A stretch of DNA of 64,000 nt, taken from assembly GCA_965228415.1 (NCBI GenBank), contig OZ245814.1, positions 5,890,001 through 5,954,000 of the forward strand, read 5' to 3'. Shown here piece after piece: positions 1 to 8,491 of the stretch (positions are counted from its first letter, which is position 1; each line of letters starts with the position of its first letter). A program made the position numbers and the translations under genes. This DNA comes from Agaribacillus sp965228415 (GTDB taxonomy: Bacteria; Bacteroidota; Bacteroidia; Cytophagales; Cyclobacteriaceae). The notes below the pieces were generated by a model. The model saw only the letters and a list, made by a program, of their open reading frames with translations. It ran no database searches and was not told the origin of the DNA.

Positions 1-90
1 TTTCCCGGGCAATCTGCCGCTCCGCAATTGCCGGCCGGCAAATAAAGTAGCTGATCATTACCACCTAAACCAAAACCAAAAATTAGTATC

Positions 91-2319
91 TTATTTCTGT
101 ATCAACAGTCTTTCTGTATTTTTTCCGGAAGTGTTTTGCGCCATTAATAAATAAAGGCCATTGGGAAGTGTAGAGACATCAATGGGTAAAATCTGGTTGG
201 AGCTGACGGCTCCCAGATCTGATATTTTTTGACCTAACACATTAAAAAGGGCTAATTCGGCAGGCTGGCTGCTTTCAACTTTTAAAGTTTTGTCGTCAGT
301 AATGGGGTTGGGATAGACTACCAGCGTCAAGTCGTCGCCGTTATCCCCACCTATTTTCCTTTGACTTTTATTTATCAAGAGCTGTACGCCACCCTGAACA
401 TTTCCAACAATCATTTCCGCCAATCTGTCATTATTTAAATCTGCAAAACCAGTCCATGATTGCCTGCCAAAGCGCGAGGCTACCGTTGATTCTTTAAGTT
501 TGTTCATAACAACGCTTTCAAAAGGCGCAGAAGGATTATCTATATGGTTTAAAAAGTCCTCATAAATATTAATCTTACCCGACCCGTCGGTGATGATCAG
601 CTCTAATCGGTTGTCACCATTTAAGTCGAAGGCGTTAATAGATGGTGTTCTTTTGAAAATATCGTTTCCAATGTTGAAGAAAGTTTCATTCTCGACGGCA
701 AACTCATTCGAGGTGTTATTTCTATAATATGTGATGGCGCCGGTGGGTTTGCCCAATAAAATATCCAAAAACTGGTCGCCGTCCACATCTATAAAGAATA
801 AATTATCTTTATTACTGGCGGAGAAAGCCATTTGCTGGGCCTGGTTTAGATCAAATGAAAAGGCATTTTGACCTGCGGCGTTATTGGGAAGAAAAAAAAC
901 ATCTTTTGTAAGGTTGTTGCCTTCGGCACTACCGGTAAAAATAATATCCGGCTGATTGTCCCTATTATAATCCGCCAGAAACAACTGAAGGTTTTTAAGT
1001 TTTAAAGATGAAAAATTCAGGTAATCTTCATCTATTAAGGCAAAAGCCGGCGCTGTGACACTGCCGACGTTCTCAAATAAAAACAAGGTGGCAAAAAAAT
1101 CATCGCCCCGGGTAAACCCCTTGCTGCTCAAAATCAGATCGCTATCACCATCGCTGTCAAAATCAAGGAATAACGGATAAGCATTTTCCCCCAGGTCCAA
1201 TGATTCATTTTGAATAAAGTCATTGCCGGCAAAAGTAAATTGCGGATTGCTGTCGCTGCCACTGTTGGTATACAGCCAGCTGGAATTTTTGAAGTTAATC
1301 AAATCTCCCAAATTATCGGCGGTATTTGGCGCTACGATCAGATCCTTGATACCATCAAAATTGACATCTTCATAATAGCCTGCGGGAAAAAAAGGAAAAC
1401 TGATACGGTTTTGGGTGTTTGGATAGTTATCATTGAAATCCAGCATCATCGCCGCTTCAGCGGTGCCCTGATTTCCGAAATAAACCAGATCAGTGCATTC
1501 CTCGTCACCGAAAAGTATATCTTTATCTCCATCGCCGTCATTATCAAAGGCCAGGAGGGCTTTTCCCCCGGCGTGATTAACCCGGGCAGAGCGGCTGCCA
1601 TTTTTTTCAGCGCATGTTTCTCCGAAAGCATAGTCTCCGCAATTGCACTCTTCAAACTTACCCCAATTTCGGTCAACGCGCTGGAAATCCAGGCTATCGC
1701 AAATGCCGTATTTTTCCATACTGCGATTCAGGTGGTGGTCAATCGTGCCTCCGGCAAAAAAGTTAAATACCAAAATATCCAGATCACCGTCGCCGTCAAG
1801 ATCATTAATGGCCGGGATATCGGATTCATTTATCTGTAAATTAATGCGGGAGGAGGAGCCCTGCGTAAATAGCGGATCGGCCACCAGTTCCCATGCTGGC
1901 AGGTCATCCGACACATTTCTATAAATTTTCATCCCCAACAGCGCATTGGTGAAGAGATCTTTTTTTCCGTCGCAGTCGTAGTCTGCCAGCACTATCCAAT
2001 TGCTAACGTCTTCAGGGAAAAAGTGCTCGTAGTCGCTATCGTATTCATAGCGACTGTTTTCGATATTCACATAAGTTAATATTTTTCCGGATGTGCGGTC
2101 AAAAATGACCAGGTCATCCCGGTTGTCGTTATTTAAATCCATGACCTGGTATTGCCCGGAGTTGAGCCCCCCTGCCCACGGTAAATCCAGTTGGTTCCCA
2201 TCGATGCTGACGGGAATACTGGTGTCCGGTTCAAAAGAAAATTGTGAATGCCCTTTTAGAATAAAAAAAGACAATATTACCGCAGCGATTCCAAATTTGC
2301 CCCCTAGTGTTTTTACCAT
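91..2319 (-). CDS. Secreted FG-GAP/VCBS-repeat protein with T9SS sorting domain
   Basis: A 742-residue secreted protein. It has a Sec signal peptide (about residues 1-25, ending near GHSQ), then many FG-GAP/VCBS-like repeats rich in calcium-loop motifs such as DLDGDGDLDI, DNDGDGDKDI, DFDSDGDSDL and DVDGDQFLDI. These repeats usually build a beta-propeller. The last 79 residues (about 664-742) look like a type A T9SS C-terminal sorting domain, with the YPNP start, a central LFNVLGQ and a PNGLYLL strand. Such domains direct export across the outer membrane by the T9SS and are normally removed. It is therefore a probable client of the secretion machine encoded at 52-58 kb. The function of the propeller is unknown; adhesion or ligand binding is possible. 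ATG start, with signal peptide directly after it. Confidence 0.85.
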   Translation of the reverse strand: MVKTLGGKFGIAAVILSFFILKGHSQFSFEPDTSIPVSIDGNQLDLPWAGGLNSGQYQVMDLNNDNRDDLVIFDRTSGKILTYVNIENSRYEYDSDYEHFFPEDVSNWIVLADYDCDGKKDLFTNALLGMKIYRNVSDDLPAWELVADPLFTQGSSSRINLQINESDIPAINDLDGDGDLDILVFNFFAGGTIDHHLNRSMEKYGICDSLDFQRVDRNWGKFEECNCGDYAFGETCAEKNGSRSARVNHAGGKALLAFDNDGDGDKDILFGDEECTDLVYFGNQGTAEAAMMLDFNDNYPNTQNRISFPFFPAGYYEDVNFDGIKDLIVAPNTADNLGDLINFKNSSWLYTNSGSDSNPQFTFAGNDFIQNESLDLGENAYPLFLDFDSDGDSDLILSSKGFTRGDDFFATLFLFENVGSVTAPAFALIDEDYLNFSSLKLKNLQLFLADYNRDNQPDIIFTGSAEGNNLTKDVFFLPNNAAGQNAFSFDLNQAQQMAFSASNKDNLFFIDVDGDQFLDILLGKPTGAITYYRNNTSNEFAVENETFFNIGNDIFKRTPSINAFDLNGDNRLELIITDGSGKINIYEDFLNHIDNPSAPFESVVMNKLKESTVASRFGRQSWTGFADLNNDRLAEMIVGNVQGGVQLLINKSQRKIGGDNGDDLTLVVYPNPITDDKTLKVESSQPAELALFNVLGQKISDLGAVSSNQILPIDVSTLPNGLYLLMAQNTSGKNTERLLIQK

Positions 2320-2490
2320 ATCTCTGTTATATAACGTATAAAGCAGCCTGCTGTTTTAATAAGGATGATTTTACCTTAAGTTTCTTTTTAAGCTAAAAAT
2401 TTGCTTTTGTCAGTCTGTCAATAGTTGATATATCCTCCTATTAAAGTACAGTGAAGGGTTGTAAATACCCTAATGATTGTATCAGTTAAT

Positions 2491-3138
2491 TTACTTGTAA
2501 ACGATTATATAAAAGGCCAACCATATAAAAAGAAATAATACGTAGGAGCTAAAGACAATGCTATAAGCATAGCTAAGCTTCTTTTTGGCAGAAAAGTGAA
2601 TAAGATATACCAGTATAAACCAATACACAACTTCAAACAGATTAATGGTTTTTAGCGGGTAATGCCATTTTTTTGCTATTAATTCATAGTCAAAAAAGTG
2701 CATCAGGGATAATGGGTAAAAGGCTTTGACGTCCCAGAATGTCGGATCGGTTTCGAAAAACATAAACCAGGCGGTTTTAATGAAATCGGGGAGCAAAAAA
2801 AGTGTTTCGCCGATCAAAACAATTTGCCAAAGCCGTCCATAGGTAATCTTATAGCCAAACATGAAGCAGCCGATCCAAAGCACAAAGCTGATAATTGTAA
2901 ATTTCCAAAGATAGTAGAGTGGTATCGAAAGATATTGAAGCGCGGTGATAAAATGAAGTACGGTCATTTGACCTTTTCCCTCCATGATTTCAAAGGCGGC
3001 GATTCTACTTTCTATAAAGCTTTTTTTGATAAATAATAATAGAAATGTAGCCAGGCATAATAAAATAAAATAGGCCCATTTATTCATGTTAATTAAATCG
3101 TCAGCAATCTGGAAACGTTTGCTTCGATCGGTAGTCAT
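2491..3138 (-). CDS. Polytopic membrane protein of unknown function
   Basis: About 215 residues if it starts at the ATG at 3138, which gives a short charged N-terminus (MTTDRSKRFQ) before the first membrane helix. The frame extends upstream to 3213, but that extension reads as an unrelated hydrophobic leader. I see five or six hydrophobic segments, roughly at residues 20-37, 55-90 (two), 98-125, 163-180 and 190-212. The pattern resembles small YIP1-like or permease-like membrane proteins, but I do not recognise a defining motif. It lies between the FG-GAP protein and a secreted TPR protein on the same strand, with gaps over 130 bp on both sides, so an operon is not obvious. Function not assigned. 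Confidence 0.6.
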   Translation of the reverse strand: MTTDRSKRFQIADDLINMNKWAYFILLCLATFLLLFIKKSFIESRIAAFEIMEGKGQMTVLHFITALQYLSIPLYYLWKFTIISFVLWIGCFMFGYKITYGRLWQIVLIGETLFLLPDFIKTAWFMFFETDPTFWDVKAFYPLSLMHFFDYELIAKKWHYPLKTINLFEVVYWFILVYLIHFSAKKKLSYAYSIVFSSYVLFLFIWLAFYIIVYK

Positions 3139-3276
3139 GGGTTTACTTTTGCTATCATGTTTACAAATAAAAGGAGCGCCAAGGTAAAAAAAATGCAAGG
3201 CAATACCAACCATTTATTTAAGGGCGCCAGGTGTTTAACGGGATACTGGGATGAGGCTTTGTGTATGGATCAAAGT

Positions 3277-4497
3277 TTATCCTCTTCGCAGCGATTTTAA
3301 GGCGTTGTGTGCTCTTTTGTAGGAGGGATGGCTACTTTTTGCTTGTTTTTTGACCAGTTTAAAATACTTTTTCGCCTCGCGCTTGTCGCCCTCCTCACTG
3401 GCGATCTCTCCCAGGCTTAACAGTGAATAAAGATAGTAACCGGTATTCGTAGCATCAATTCTTTCCGAAAAATCCACCGCTCTTTTATAATAGTGTTCCG
3501 CCTGATCTTTATTCCCAAAAGAGTCATAAATCTGACCAAGGAAAAATCCGGCGTATCTTCCGCTGGTGGCCTCATAGCCTCTTGCGCCAGAATCGATCTT
3601 TTTCAATAAATCCAGCGTTACACCTCGCGCCTGTATGTATTGTCCGCTGGTATATAAAAGCCGGGCATAATAGCGGTGAAAGTAAGCATTGTCGGGAAAG
3701 GTTTGATGCAAATACTCCGCAATCTGCAAACCACCGGCGACATCTTTCTCTTCGGTTGCCAGCAATCTCATCAAAAAATATTGCGCTTCGGTTCTCGTAT
3801 AAAATGCATTTAATGAAACCTCTCTCAATTGCTTTAACCCTAGTTCCTTATCGCCTTTTTTGAAAAAAATCAGGATGGGTTTTAGCAATGGGTAATTTTC
3901 AGGGATCCAGACAGAGTAATAGTTGTACAGCGCATCACCAAATAACAGCTCAGGGCTGAAATCTGGTTTCTTTTTACTTTCTTCCAGATACTTTAGGGCA
4001 TTTTTTCCGTTGACTGCGGCCTTTCTCCAGTTTCTTCTTTCGGAGTGTATACGGCCTTTAAACCCATAGGCCGCCGCCAGAAAAAAAGCAGCTTCGACAT
4101 TGTCTTTATCCTGATAATAAAGCTTTTCAGCTTTGGCAATGGCAGTATCCATATAGGATAGAAGCCGCTCGTCATAAAGGGTGATATTTTGATTGGGTAC
4201 GATTTTCCACCATTCATTGAGCCCCAATAAAAAATAAGGCAGGGGGTGCCATCCAAAACGATATTTTAATGCATTGAAGGCAACACTGGCTTCCTCATGT
4301 TTGAAATTATACATGTTGTTGACCGCTTCAGTTATTTCAATCTGAAGCTGCATGTTATTAAGGAGCGATGTGTTGCTGATAGGCGAGGGCTGGGTTTGCG
4401 TTTGGGCATAAATCACCCATGGCATCGACAGGGACAAAGATGCCACCAGCAAGTAAAAAACTGCTACCCCTCCTATTTTCTTTATTGGGTTAAACAA
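3277..4497 (-). CDS. Secreted TPR-repeat protein
   Basis: A 406-residue exported protein. The start is a TTG: it is the only in-frame start that keeps the basic N-terminus (NPIKKIGG) ahead of a hydrophobic signal core ending near VIYAQ. The mature part is a run of helical TPR-like repeats. Examples are FFLAAAYGFKGRIHSERRNW, the QAEHYYKRAVDFSER repeat and the final LGEIASEEGDKREAKKYFKL unit. TPR proteins act as scaffolds in the periplasm or at the membrane; nothing in the sequence identifies the partner. Residues around 50-120 have the Bacteroidetes style of TPR lipoprotein-like proteins that start with a short EITEAVNNMYNF helix, but no lipobox cysteine is present. It is the most upstream of three minus-strand genes at the left end. 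Confidence 0.75.
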   Translation of the reverse strand: MFNPIKKIGGVAVFYLLVASLSLSMPWVIYAQTQTQPSPISNTSLLNNMQLQIEITEAVNNMYNFKHEEASVAFNALKYRFGWHPLPYFLLGLNEWWKIVPNQNITLYDERLLSYMDTAIAKAEKLYYQDKDNVEAAFFLAAAYGFKGRIHSERRNWRKAAVNGKNALKYLEESKKKPDFSPELLFGDALYNYYSVWIPENYPLLKPILIFFKKGDKELGLKQLREVSLNAFYTRTEAQYFLMRLLATEEKDVAGGLQIAEYLHQTFPDNAYFHRYYARLLYTSGQYIQARGVTLDLLKKIDSGARGYEATSGRYAGFFLGQIYDSFGNKDQAEHYYKRAVDFSERIDATNTGYYLYSLLSLGEIASEEGDKREAKKYFKLVKKQAKSSHPSYKRAHNALKSLRRG

Positions 4498-4823
4498 ATT
4501 GTAGTTTATAAAGACGCTCCAATTTAAATGAATATTTTTAATTAAATCAAGTGAATGACCAAAAGTTCAAATATTAATTCCGGAGCAATTACTAAAATTC
4601 TTTAAGGCGCTTTGTTCCTCCTTACAAAAACGAAACAAACCAGCTTTCGGTTTTGACAGCAGAAATTGTGCTTCACCTAATGAAAGATGAGGCATACATA
4701 TAAAACGTTGCATTTCACAATAAATTAGGTACAAGGCAAAAATTGTTTGTCCCGAAATTTTGTTATCAACAATAGTATTGTAGTTTGGCATAAATAATTT
4801 TGACGATAACTGTAAATTGCATT
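4498..4823. other. Divergent intergenic region, no gene seen
   Basis: 326 bp between the minus-strand TPR gene and the plus-strand dehydrogenase gene. It is AT-rich and must hold two divergent promoters. A 74-codon minus-strand frame (4567-4791) has no recognisable features and I do not call it. The only clear signal is a TAnnTTTG box at 4795-4802, listed separately. Confidence 0.5.
4795..4802 (+). promoter_or_regulatory. Putative Bacteroidetes -7 box (TAATTTTG)
   Basis: An exact match to the Bacteroidetes -7 consensus TAnnTTTG, 21 nt upstream of the ATG at 4824. A well-spaced TTTG -33 element is not clear. Its position favours ATG 4824 over the TTG at 4800 as the start of the dehydrogenase gene. 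Confidence 0.4.
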
Positions 4824-5612
4824 ATGGAGATAGACTTAAAGGAAAAGAGAGCAGTGGTTTGCGGGAGCACGCAAGGTATTGGCAAGGCTTCTGCCGTTCA
4901 ACTTTCAAAGGCAGGTGCAGCGATTACACTGGTGGCGAGAAATGAAGAATCGTTAAGCAAAGTGCTGGAGGAGCTGGACACTTCCTTTGGGCAAAAACAT
5001 GAATATTTGTGTGCAGATTTTTCCGACCTGGCAAAGGTCGGCGCTGTTGTTGGCGGCTATGTTGCAAAAGCGCCAAAAGTACACATTTTGGTAAACAATA
5101 CCGGAGGGCCACCCGCGGGGAAAGCCATCGATGCCGGTAGTGAGGAATATCAGGCAGCTTTTACCGCACATCTTCTTTGTAATCAATTTTTGGCCCAATC
5201 TTTCGTTCCTTTAATGAAAGAAGAACATTATGGAAGAATTATTAACATCATCTCCACCTCTGTGAAATCTCCCATTCCAGGGCTGGGGGTTTCCAATACT
5301 ATCAGAGGTGCGGTTGCCAGCTGGGCAAAGACGTTGGCAGGTGAACTTGGTGCTTACGGCATTACTGTGAATAACGTGTTGCCAGGGCTTACCAAAACTG
5401 CCCGCCTGTTTTCGTTGATTAAAACCAAGGCAGCTGAAGCGAATATTAGCGAGGAGGAACAAACCCGGGAAATGGTGATGTCTGTCCCGGTACGCCGACT
5501 GGCTGAGCCCGAAGAAGTAGCGGCGGCTGTGACGTTTCTGGCATCACCGCTGGCCTCCTATATAAATGGCATCAACTTGCCGGTTGATGGAGGGCGTACT
5601 ACCAGTTTATAG
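4824..5612 (+). CDS. Atypical short-chain dehydrogenase (SDR), BKR-like
   Basis: A 262-residue SDR-fold protein. The N-terminal Rossmann glycine motif is GSTQGIG, the NNTGGP segment stands for the usual NNAG, and the C-terminus keeps the ITVNNVLPG and NGINLPVDGG signatures of FabG-like reductases. The catalytic YxxxK is absent: at the position of the Tyr and Lys the protein has SNTIR (Ser and Arg). This fits the SDR subgroup described as beta-ketoacyl reductase-like with imperfect NAD motif and catalytic tetrad, so normal FabG chemistry should not be assumed. The conserved serine of the ISTS segment remains. ATG 4824 is preferred over an upstream TTG at 4800, because the SDR fold begins directly after it and a -7 box overlaps the TTG. 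A DUF4136 lipoprotein gene follows after about 20 bp. Confidence 0.85.
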   Translation: MEIDLKEKRAVVCGSTQGIGKASAVQLSKAGAAITLVARNEESLSKVLEELDTSFGQKHEYLCADFSDLAKVGAVVGGYVAKAPKVHILVNNTGGPPAGKAIDAGSEEYQAAFTAHLLCNQFLAQSFVPLMKEEHYGRIINIISTSVKSPIPGLGVSNTIRGAVASWAKTLAGELGAYGITVNNVLPGLTKTARLFSLIKTKAAEANISEEEQTREMVMSVPVRRLAEPEEVAAAVTFLASPLASYINGINLPVDGGRTTSL

Positions 5613-5631
5613 TATCACTGAATGAATGCAT

Positions 5632-6165
5632 ATGAAAAATCAAATGTTTAATTGGTTTATCTTCGGCGTTGGACTAGTGCTGCTGGTTTCCTGTGGAAGT
5701 ATCAAGGTAGTTAGCTATCAGACACCTAATACTGATTTTTCAAAATTCAGCTCTTATAATATTAACTCCAACGAGAATTTTTCAGCAAAAAACATGGAGG
5801 AAAAAGATAAACTGGAAGGCGCCATTATCAATGAAATGGATAGCAGGGGTTTTTTGTTCGCCCAAAAACCCGATATTCAGATTGACTATCAGATTATTCT
5901 TGGTTCCGAAACCAGGGTGAGTAACGACCGGCAAATTTTTCCGTATTACGGGAACTACTATCGTTTCAACACCATCAATGTAGATCGATATAATGAGGGA
6001 ATTTTACTCGTGGAGGCCAGGCAAAACAAGAAAATACTGTGGCAGGGAAGTCTTGATTTGAAATACAACAGCAGGAGCAAAAAAAGAAAAGATATTGCCG
6101 AACTGATAGGCCTCCTGTTTGATGAATTTCCTGTGATGAAGCCCGGCGCCGAAAATGCTAATTAG
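5632..6165 (+). CDS. DUF4136-type lipoprotein
   Basis: About 177 residues. A short lipoprotein signal ends in the lipobox LVSC, with the acylated cysteine at about residue 21. The mature protein has the pattern of DUF4136 proteins: an early TDFSKFSSYNI segment, an EKDKLEGAIINEMDSRGF helix (the protein's version of the 'xxI..al..kGy' element) and PDIQIDYQIILG. A GILLVEARQNKKILWQGSLD strand pair follows, typical of proteins that assemble at the outer membrane or periplasm. The function of DUF4136 proteins is not established. ATG 5632 is preferred; ATG 5626 in the same frame adds only Met-His. It is probably cotranscribed with the dehydrogenase gene upstream (about 20 bp gap). It faces pheA convergently. 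Confidence 0.75.
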   Translation: MKNQMFNWFIFGVGLVLLVSCGSIKVVSYQTPNTDFSKFSSYNINSNENFSAKNMEEKDKLEGAIINEMDSRGFLFAQKPDIQIDYQIILGSETRVSNDRQIFPYYGNYYRFNTINVDRYNEGILLVEARQNKKILWQGSLDLKYNSRSKKRKDIAELIGLLFDEFPVMKPGAENAN

Positions 6166-6209
6166 CCTCGGGGTGATCAGCCGGGATAAGCGTCAAAAGC
6201 TCACTTTTA

Positions 6210-7283
6210 CTAGCAGAGTTTGACGTAGCTGCCCAATAAACTTATTTCCTTCTGATGTTTGGTCAATACCTTATGCACATGCTCATCATTGTAATGGCCA
6301 TCCAGATCTATAAAAAACCAATATTTAAAGTTCCTCCCTTTCTTGGCCGGATGACTTTCGATTTTAGTCAGGTTAATATTGGCATCGTGAAAATCCTGTA
6401 GAAATGAAGCCAGACTACCCGGTTTATCAGAGTCGGAAGGTTTGGCCAGGAGTGTGGTTTTGTCATTACCACTGGGCTCACTGTTTAGGCTTTTGCCTAA
6501 TATCACAAACCGCGTATAATTATCTTTTGAATCTTCTATGTTTTCAAACAAAATGGGTAGCTGTGATTCCCGGGCAGCGATGTGTGAACAAATTGCTGCA
6601 CTTTCCTCATCTTCCAGTGCAATTTTAACGGCTTTCGAGGTAGAATTCACAGGGATCAACTCTACCTTTTGTTGTCCGAAAGAGTCATCAATAAACTTTG
6701 TGCACTGCCTGAAAGCAATATCTTTTGAATATATTTTTTTGATAGAATTTAATTTTTCAGCGTATGACGCAAAGCTGAAATGAATGGGCATAGGTATTTC
6801 AGCGACAATTTTGAGGTCAAATTTTGCCAGGTAGCTAACGGTTTCACTTACTACACCTTCCTGGTTGTTTTCAATTGGCACTACACCAAAACTGGCCCTT
6901 TCCATTGACACGGCTTCAAATACTGACCTAATGGTCGCCAGTGGGAAGTGTTCGCTGACAGATCCAAATCTGCTTTCTGCAGCCTGATGTGTAAAACTGC
7001 CTTCAGGTCCCAGATAGGCGACTTTTTCCGGTAGTTCAAAATTTCTGCTAACAGAAAAAATCTCCAGAAAAATAGCGTCTATAGCCTTCCGGTTTAATAA
7101 TCCGGCATTGAGTTTTTCTAATCTGTCAAGGATGGATTTTTCTCTTTCGGGCTGGTAAATCTTGCTTTTGGTTTTACGCTTTAACGCCCCCACTTCTTTT
7201 ACATGATGCATCCTTTGATTAAGAAATTCCAATAGCTGGTTATCTATTTCATCTATTTTGTGCCTTAAATCTTCTAAATTCAA
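6210..7283 (-). CDS. pheA: Bifunctional chorismate mutase / prephenate dehydratase
   Basis: A 357-residue P-protein converting chorismate to prephenate and then to phenylpyruvate, for phenylalanine synthesis in the cytoplasm. Residues 1 to about 85 are an AroQ-type chorismate mutase (LRHKIDEIDNQLLEFLNQR, then YQPEREKSIL). Residues about 87-270 are prephenate dehydratase, with AYLGPEGSFTHQAA, PIENNQEGVV and the catalytic NYTRFVILG motif. The rest is an ACT domain. The two Phe-binding motifs differ slightly from the E. coli ones: GSLA for GALV and ESHP for ESRP. Feedback inhibition is therefore likely but may be altered. The start is a TTG matching the family N-terminus; no in-frame ATG lies nearby. 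A perfect 9-bp inverted repeat sits 47-71 nt upstream. Confidence 0.95.
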   Translation of the reverse strand: MNLEDLRHKIDEIDNQLLEFLNQRMHHVKEVGALKRKTKSKIYQPEREKSILDRLEKLNAGLLNRKAIDAIFLEIFSVSRNFELPEKVAYLGPEGSFTHQAAESRFGSVSEHFPLATIRSVFEAVSMERASFGVVPIENNQEGVVSETVSYLAKFDLKIVAEIPMPIHFSFASYAEKLNSIKKIYSKDIAFRQCTKFIDDSFGQQKVELIPVNSTSKAVKIALEDEESAAICSHIAARESQLPILFENIEDSKDNYTRFVILGKSLNSEPSGNDKTTLLAKPSDSDKPGSLASFLQDFHDANINLTKIESHPAKKGRNFKYWFFIDLDGHYNDEHVHKVLTKHQKEISLLGSYVKLC

Positions 7284-7598
7284 AATATCTACGATTGGTG
7301 AAACTGCATGAATAATTATTAAGATTTCATTTTTTACGCAGATGACGTAAAAAAGTCTTCCAAATTAAATTATTTTTTTTGGGAATACGCAAAGCGGGAA
7401 ACAAAAAGCAACCGCCCTAAAGGTACGACTAAAAAATGCTTTACCCAATAGGATACACCTTGCTCGCTGATCCAAACACATACCATTTGACGTAGGTGTC
7501 TTGCAAATTATGGCGTTGAAAAAGGATATTTATTGTTAGCGGCTTTTAAATTCACCTCATAAATTTTTGAAATCAGCCGCCGGCATGTTTCAAAAAAA
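7284..7598. other. Intergenic region upstream of pheA with a hairpin
   Basis: 315 bp between pheA and the universal stress protein gene, both on the minus strand. No convincing open frame is present. The strongest structure is a perfect inverted repeat at 7330-7354, annotated separately. The rest is AT-rich. Confidence 0.5.
7330..7354. promoter_or_regulatory. Perfect 9-bp inverted repeat upstream of pheA
   Basis: TTTTTTACG (7330-7338) and CGTAAAAAA (7346-7354) are exact reverse complements with a 7-nt loop. On the minus strand the structure lies in the presumed pheA promoter or leader. It ends in a run of A on that strand, so it is not a normal terminator for a minus-strand transcript. It could be an operator or a leader hairpin. 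I see no phenylalanine-rich leader peptide beside it. Confidence 0.4.
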
Positions 7599-8447
7599 TT
7601 AATCCACGTGGACGGACAATACCGGGATTTTTGACTGTTTCACCAGGTCTTCTGTGATGCTCCCCTTTAAAAAATGCGCCAGGCCTTTGCGACCATGTGT
7701 GAAGGAGATAATCAAATCTGCTTTCATTTCCGCAGCAAACCTTTGGATACCTGCCTTTAGGTTGCTGTGATGAATGACATTGCTGGTGTGATCTCCCAAC
7801 TGATATTTTATCGCAAATTCATTGAGCTGCTTGTCAGTATCTTTGATAGAAATGCTATTTGATTTGGAAATATGCAAAAGGTGAATTTTGGGATTCAATA
7901 AAGAGAAAAGCCTGGTTAAATAAGACATGCTTTCATAAACATTAGATTTAAGGTCCGTGGCCATGACAACATTTTCCATCTGAAAGTTATCAATGGGATT
8001 TCTCACTGCCAACACCGGGCAATGGGACTCTCTCATGACTTGCTCAGTATGGTTGCCTAAAAAATACTCCTCAAATGTATTTTCTCCGCTCGTCCCCATA
8101 ATGACCAGATCTACATGATATTTTTTGGCAAAATTCAGTATGCCGTCTCCTACTTTGTCAATGCCGATGGTAGGATAAATGTCAACCTCACCTCGGGCGT
8201 GTCTGGCGGCAAAGGCAGCTAATTTTTTTTCATTAACCCTGTGAAGTTCGTAGATATACCGGTCTTCTTCAGTAATGGTATTTTCAAAATTCACACTTCC
8301 AGAAGCGCTAAAGCCAACATCTACCAGTGGTTCTATGATGTTTAACAGGTAAATTTCAGCATCGAATTTTTCAGCGAGATCAAGGGCTACATTTAAGGCA
8401 TTCGCTGCTATTTTAGAAAAATCGGTTGGGACCAATATCTTATTCAT
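7599..8447 (-). CDS. Universal stress protein, two Usp domains
   Basis: About 282 residues: two UspA-fold domains in tandem. The first opens with MNKILVPTDFSKIAANALN and carries the ATP-type signature near VIMGTSGENTFEEYFLGNHT. The second begins at about residue 143 (NVVMATDLKSNVYES) and ends with LIISFTHGRKGLAHFLKGSI, then IPVLSV. The glycine pattern of the first domain (G-x2-G-x9-G-S/T) suggests nucleotide binding; the second is less complete. Tandem Usp proteins of this type are cytoplasmic, respond to starvation or redox stress, and are common in Bacteroidetes. ATG 8447 is chosen because the domain starts exactly there; the longer frame opens at a TTG (8468). It is probably cotranscribed with the GIN-domain lipoprotein gene 44 bp upstream. 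Confidence 0.88.
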   Translation of the reverse strand: MNKILVPTDFSKIAANALNVALDLAEKFDAEIYLLNIIEPLVDVGFSASGSVNFENTITEEDRYIYELHRVNEKKLAAFAARHARGEVDIYPTIGIDKVGDGILNFAKKYHVDLVIMGTSGENTFEEYFLGNHTEQVMRESHCPVLAVRNPIDNFQMENVVMATDLKSNVYESMSYLTRLFSLLNPKIHLLHISKSNSISIKDTDKQLNEFAIKYQLGDHTSNVIHHSNLKAGIQRFAAEMKADLIISFTHGRKGLAHFLKGSITEDLVKQSKIPVLSVHVD

Positions 8448-8491
8448 AATTATAGGATTTATTTTCAATCATTAAAAAGCTTAATATATTA

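Noticed and set aside
1..45. A 14-codon open frame on the plus strand ending in TAA, possibly the 3' end of a gene upstream of the window.
   Set aside because: Too short to judge; open frames of this size occur by chance, and no motif is visible.
1210..1839. A 209-codon plus-strand frame inside the FG-GAP protein gene.
   Set aside because: It lies entirely antisense to a gene with signal peptide, repeats and sorting domain; its sequence is the mirror of the repeat-encoding DNA.
4567..4791. A 74-codon minus-strand frame in the gap before the dehydrogenase gene.
   Set aside because: No recognisable domain, low-complexity composition, and it overlaps the presumed promoter region of the plus-strand gene.
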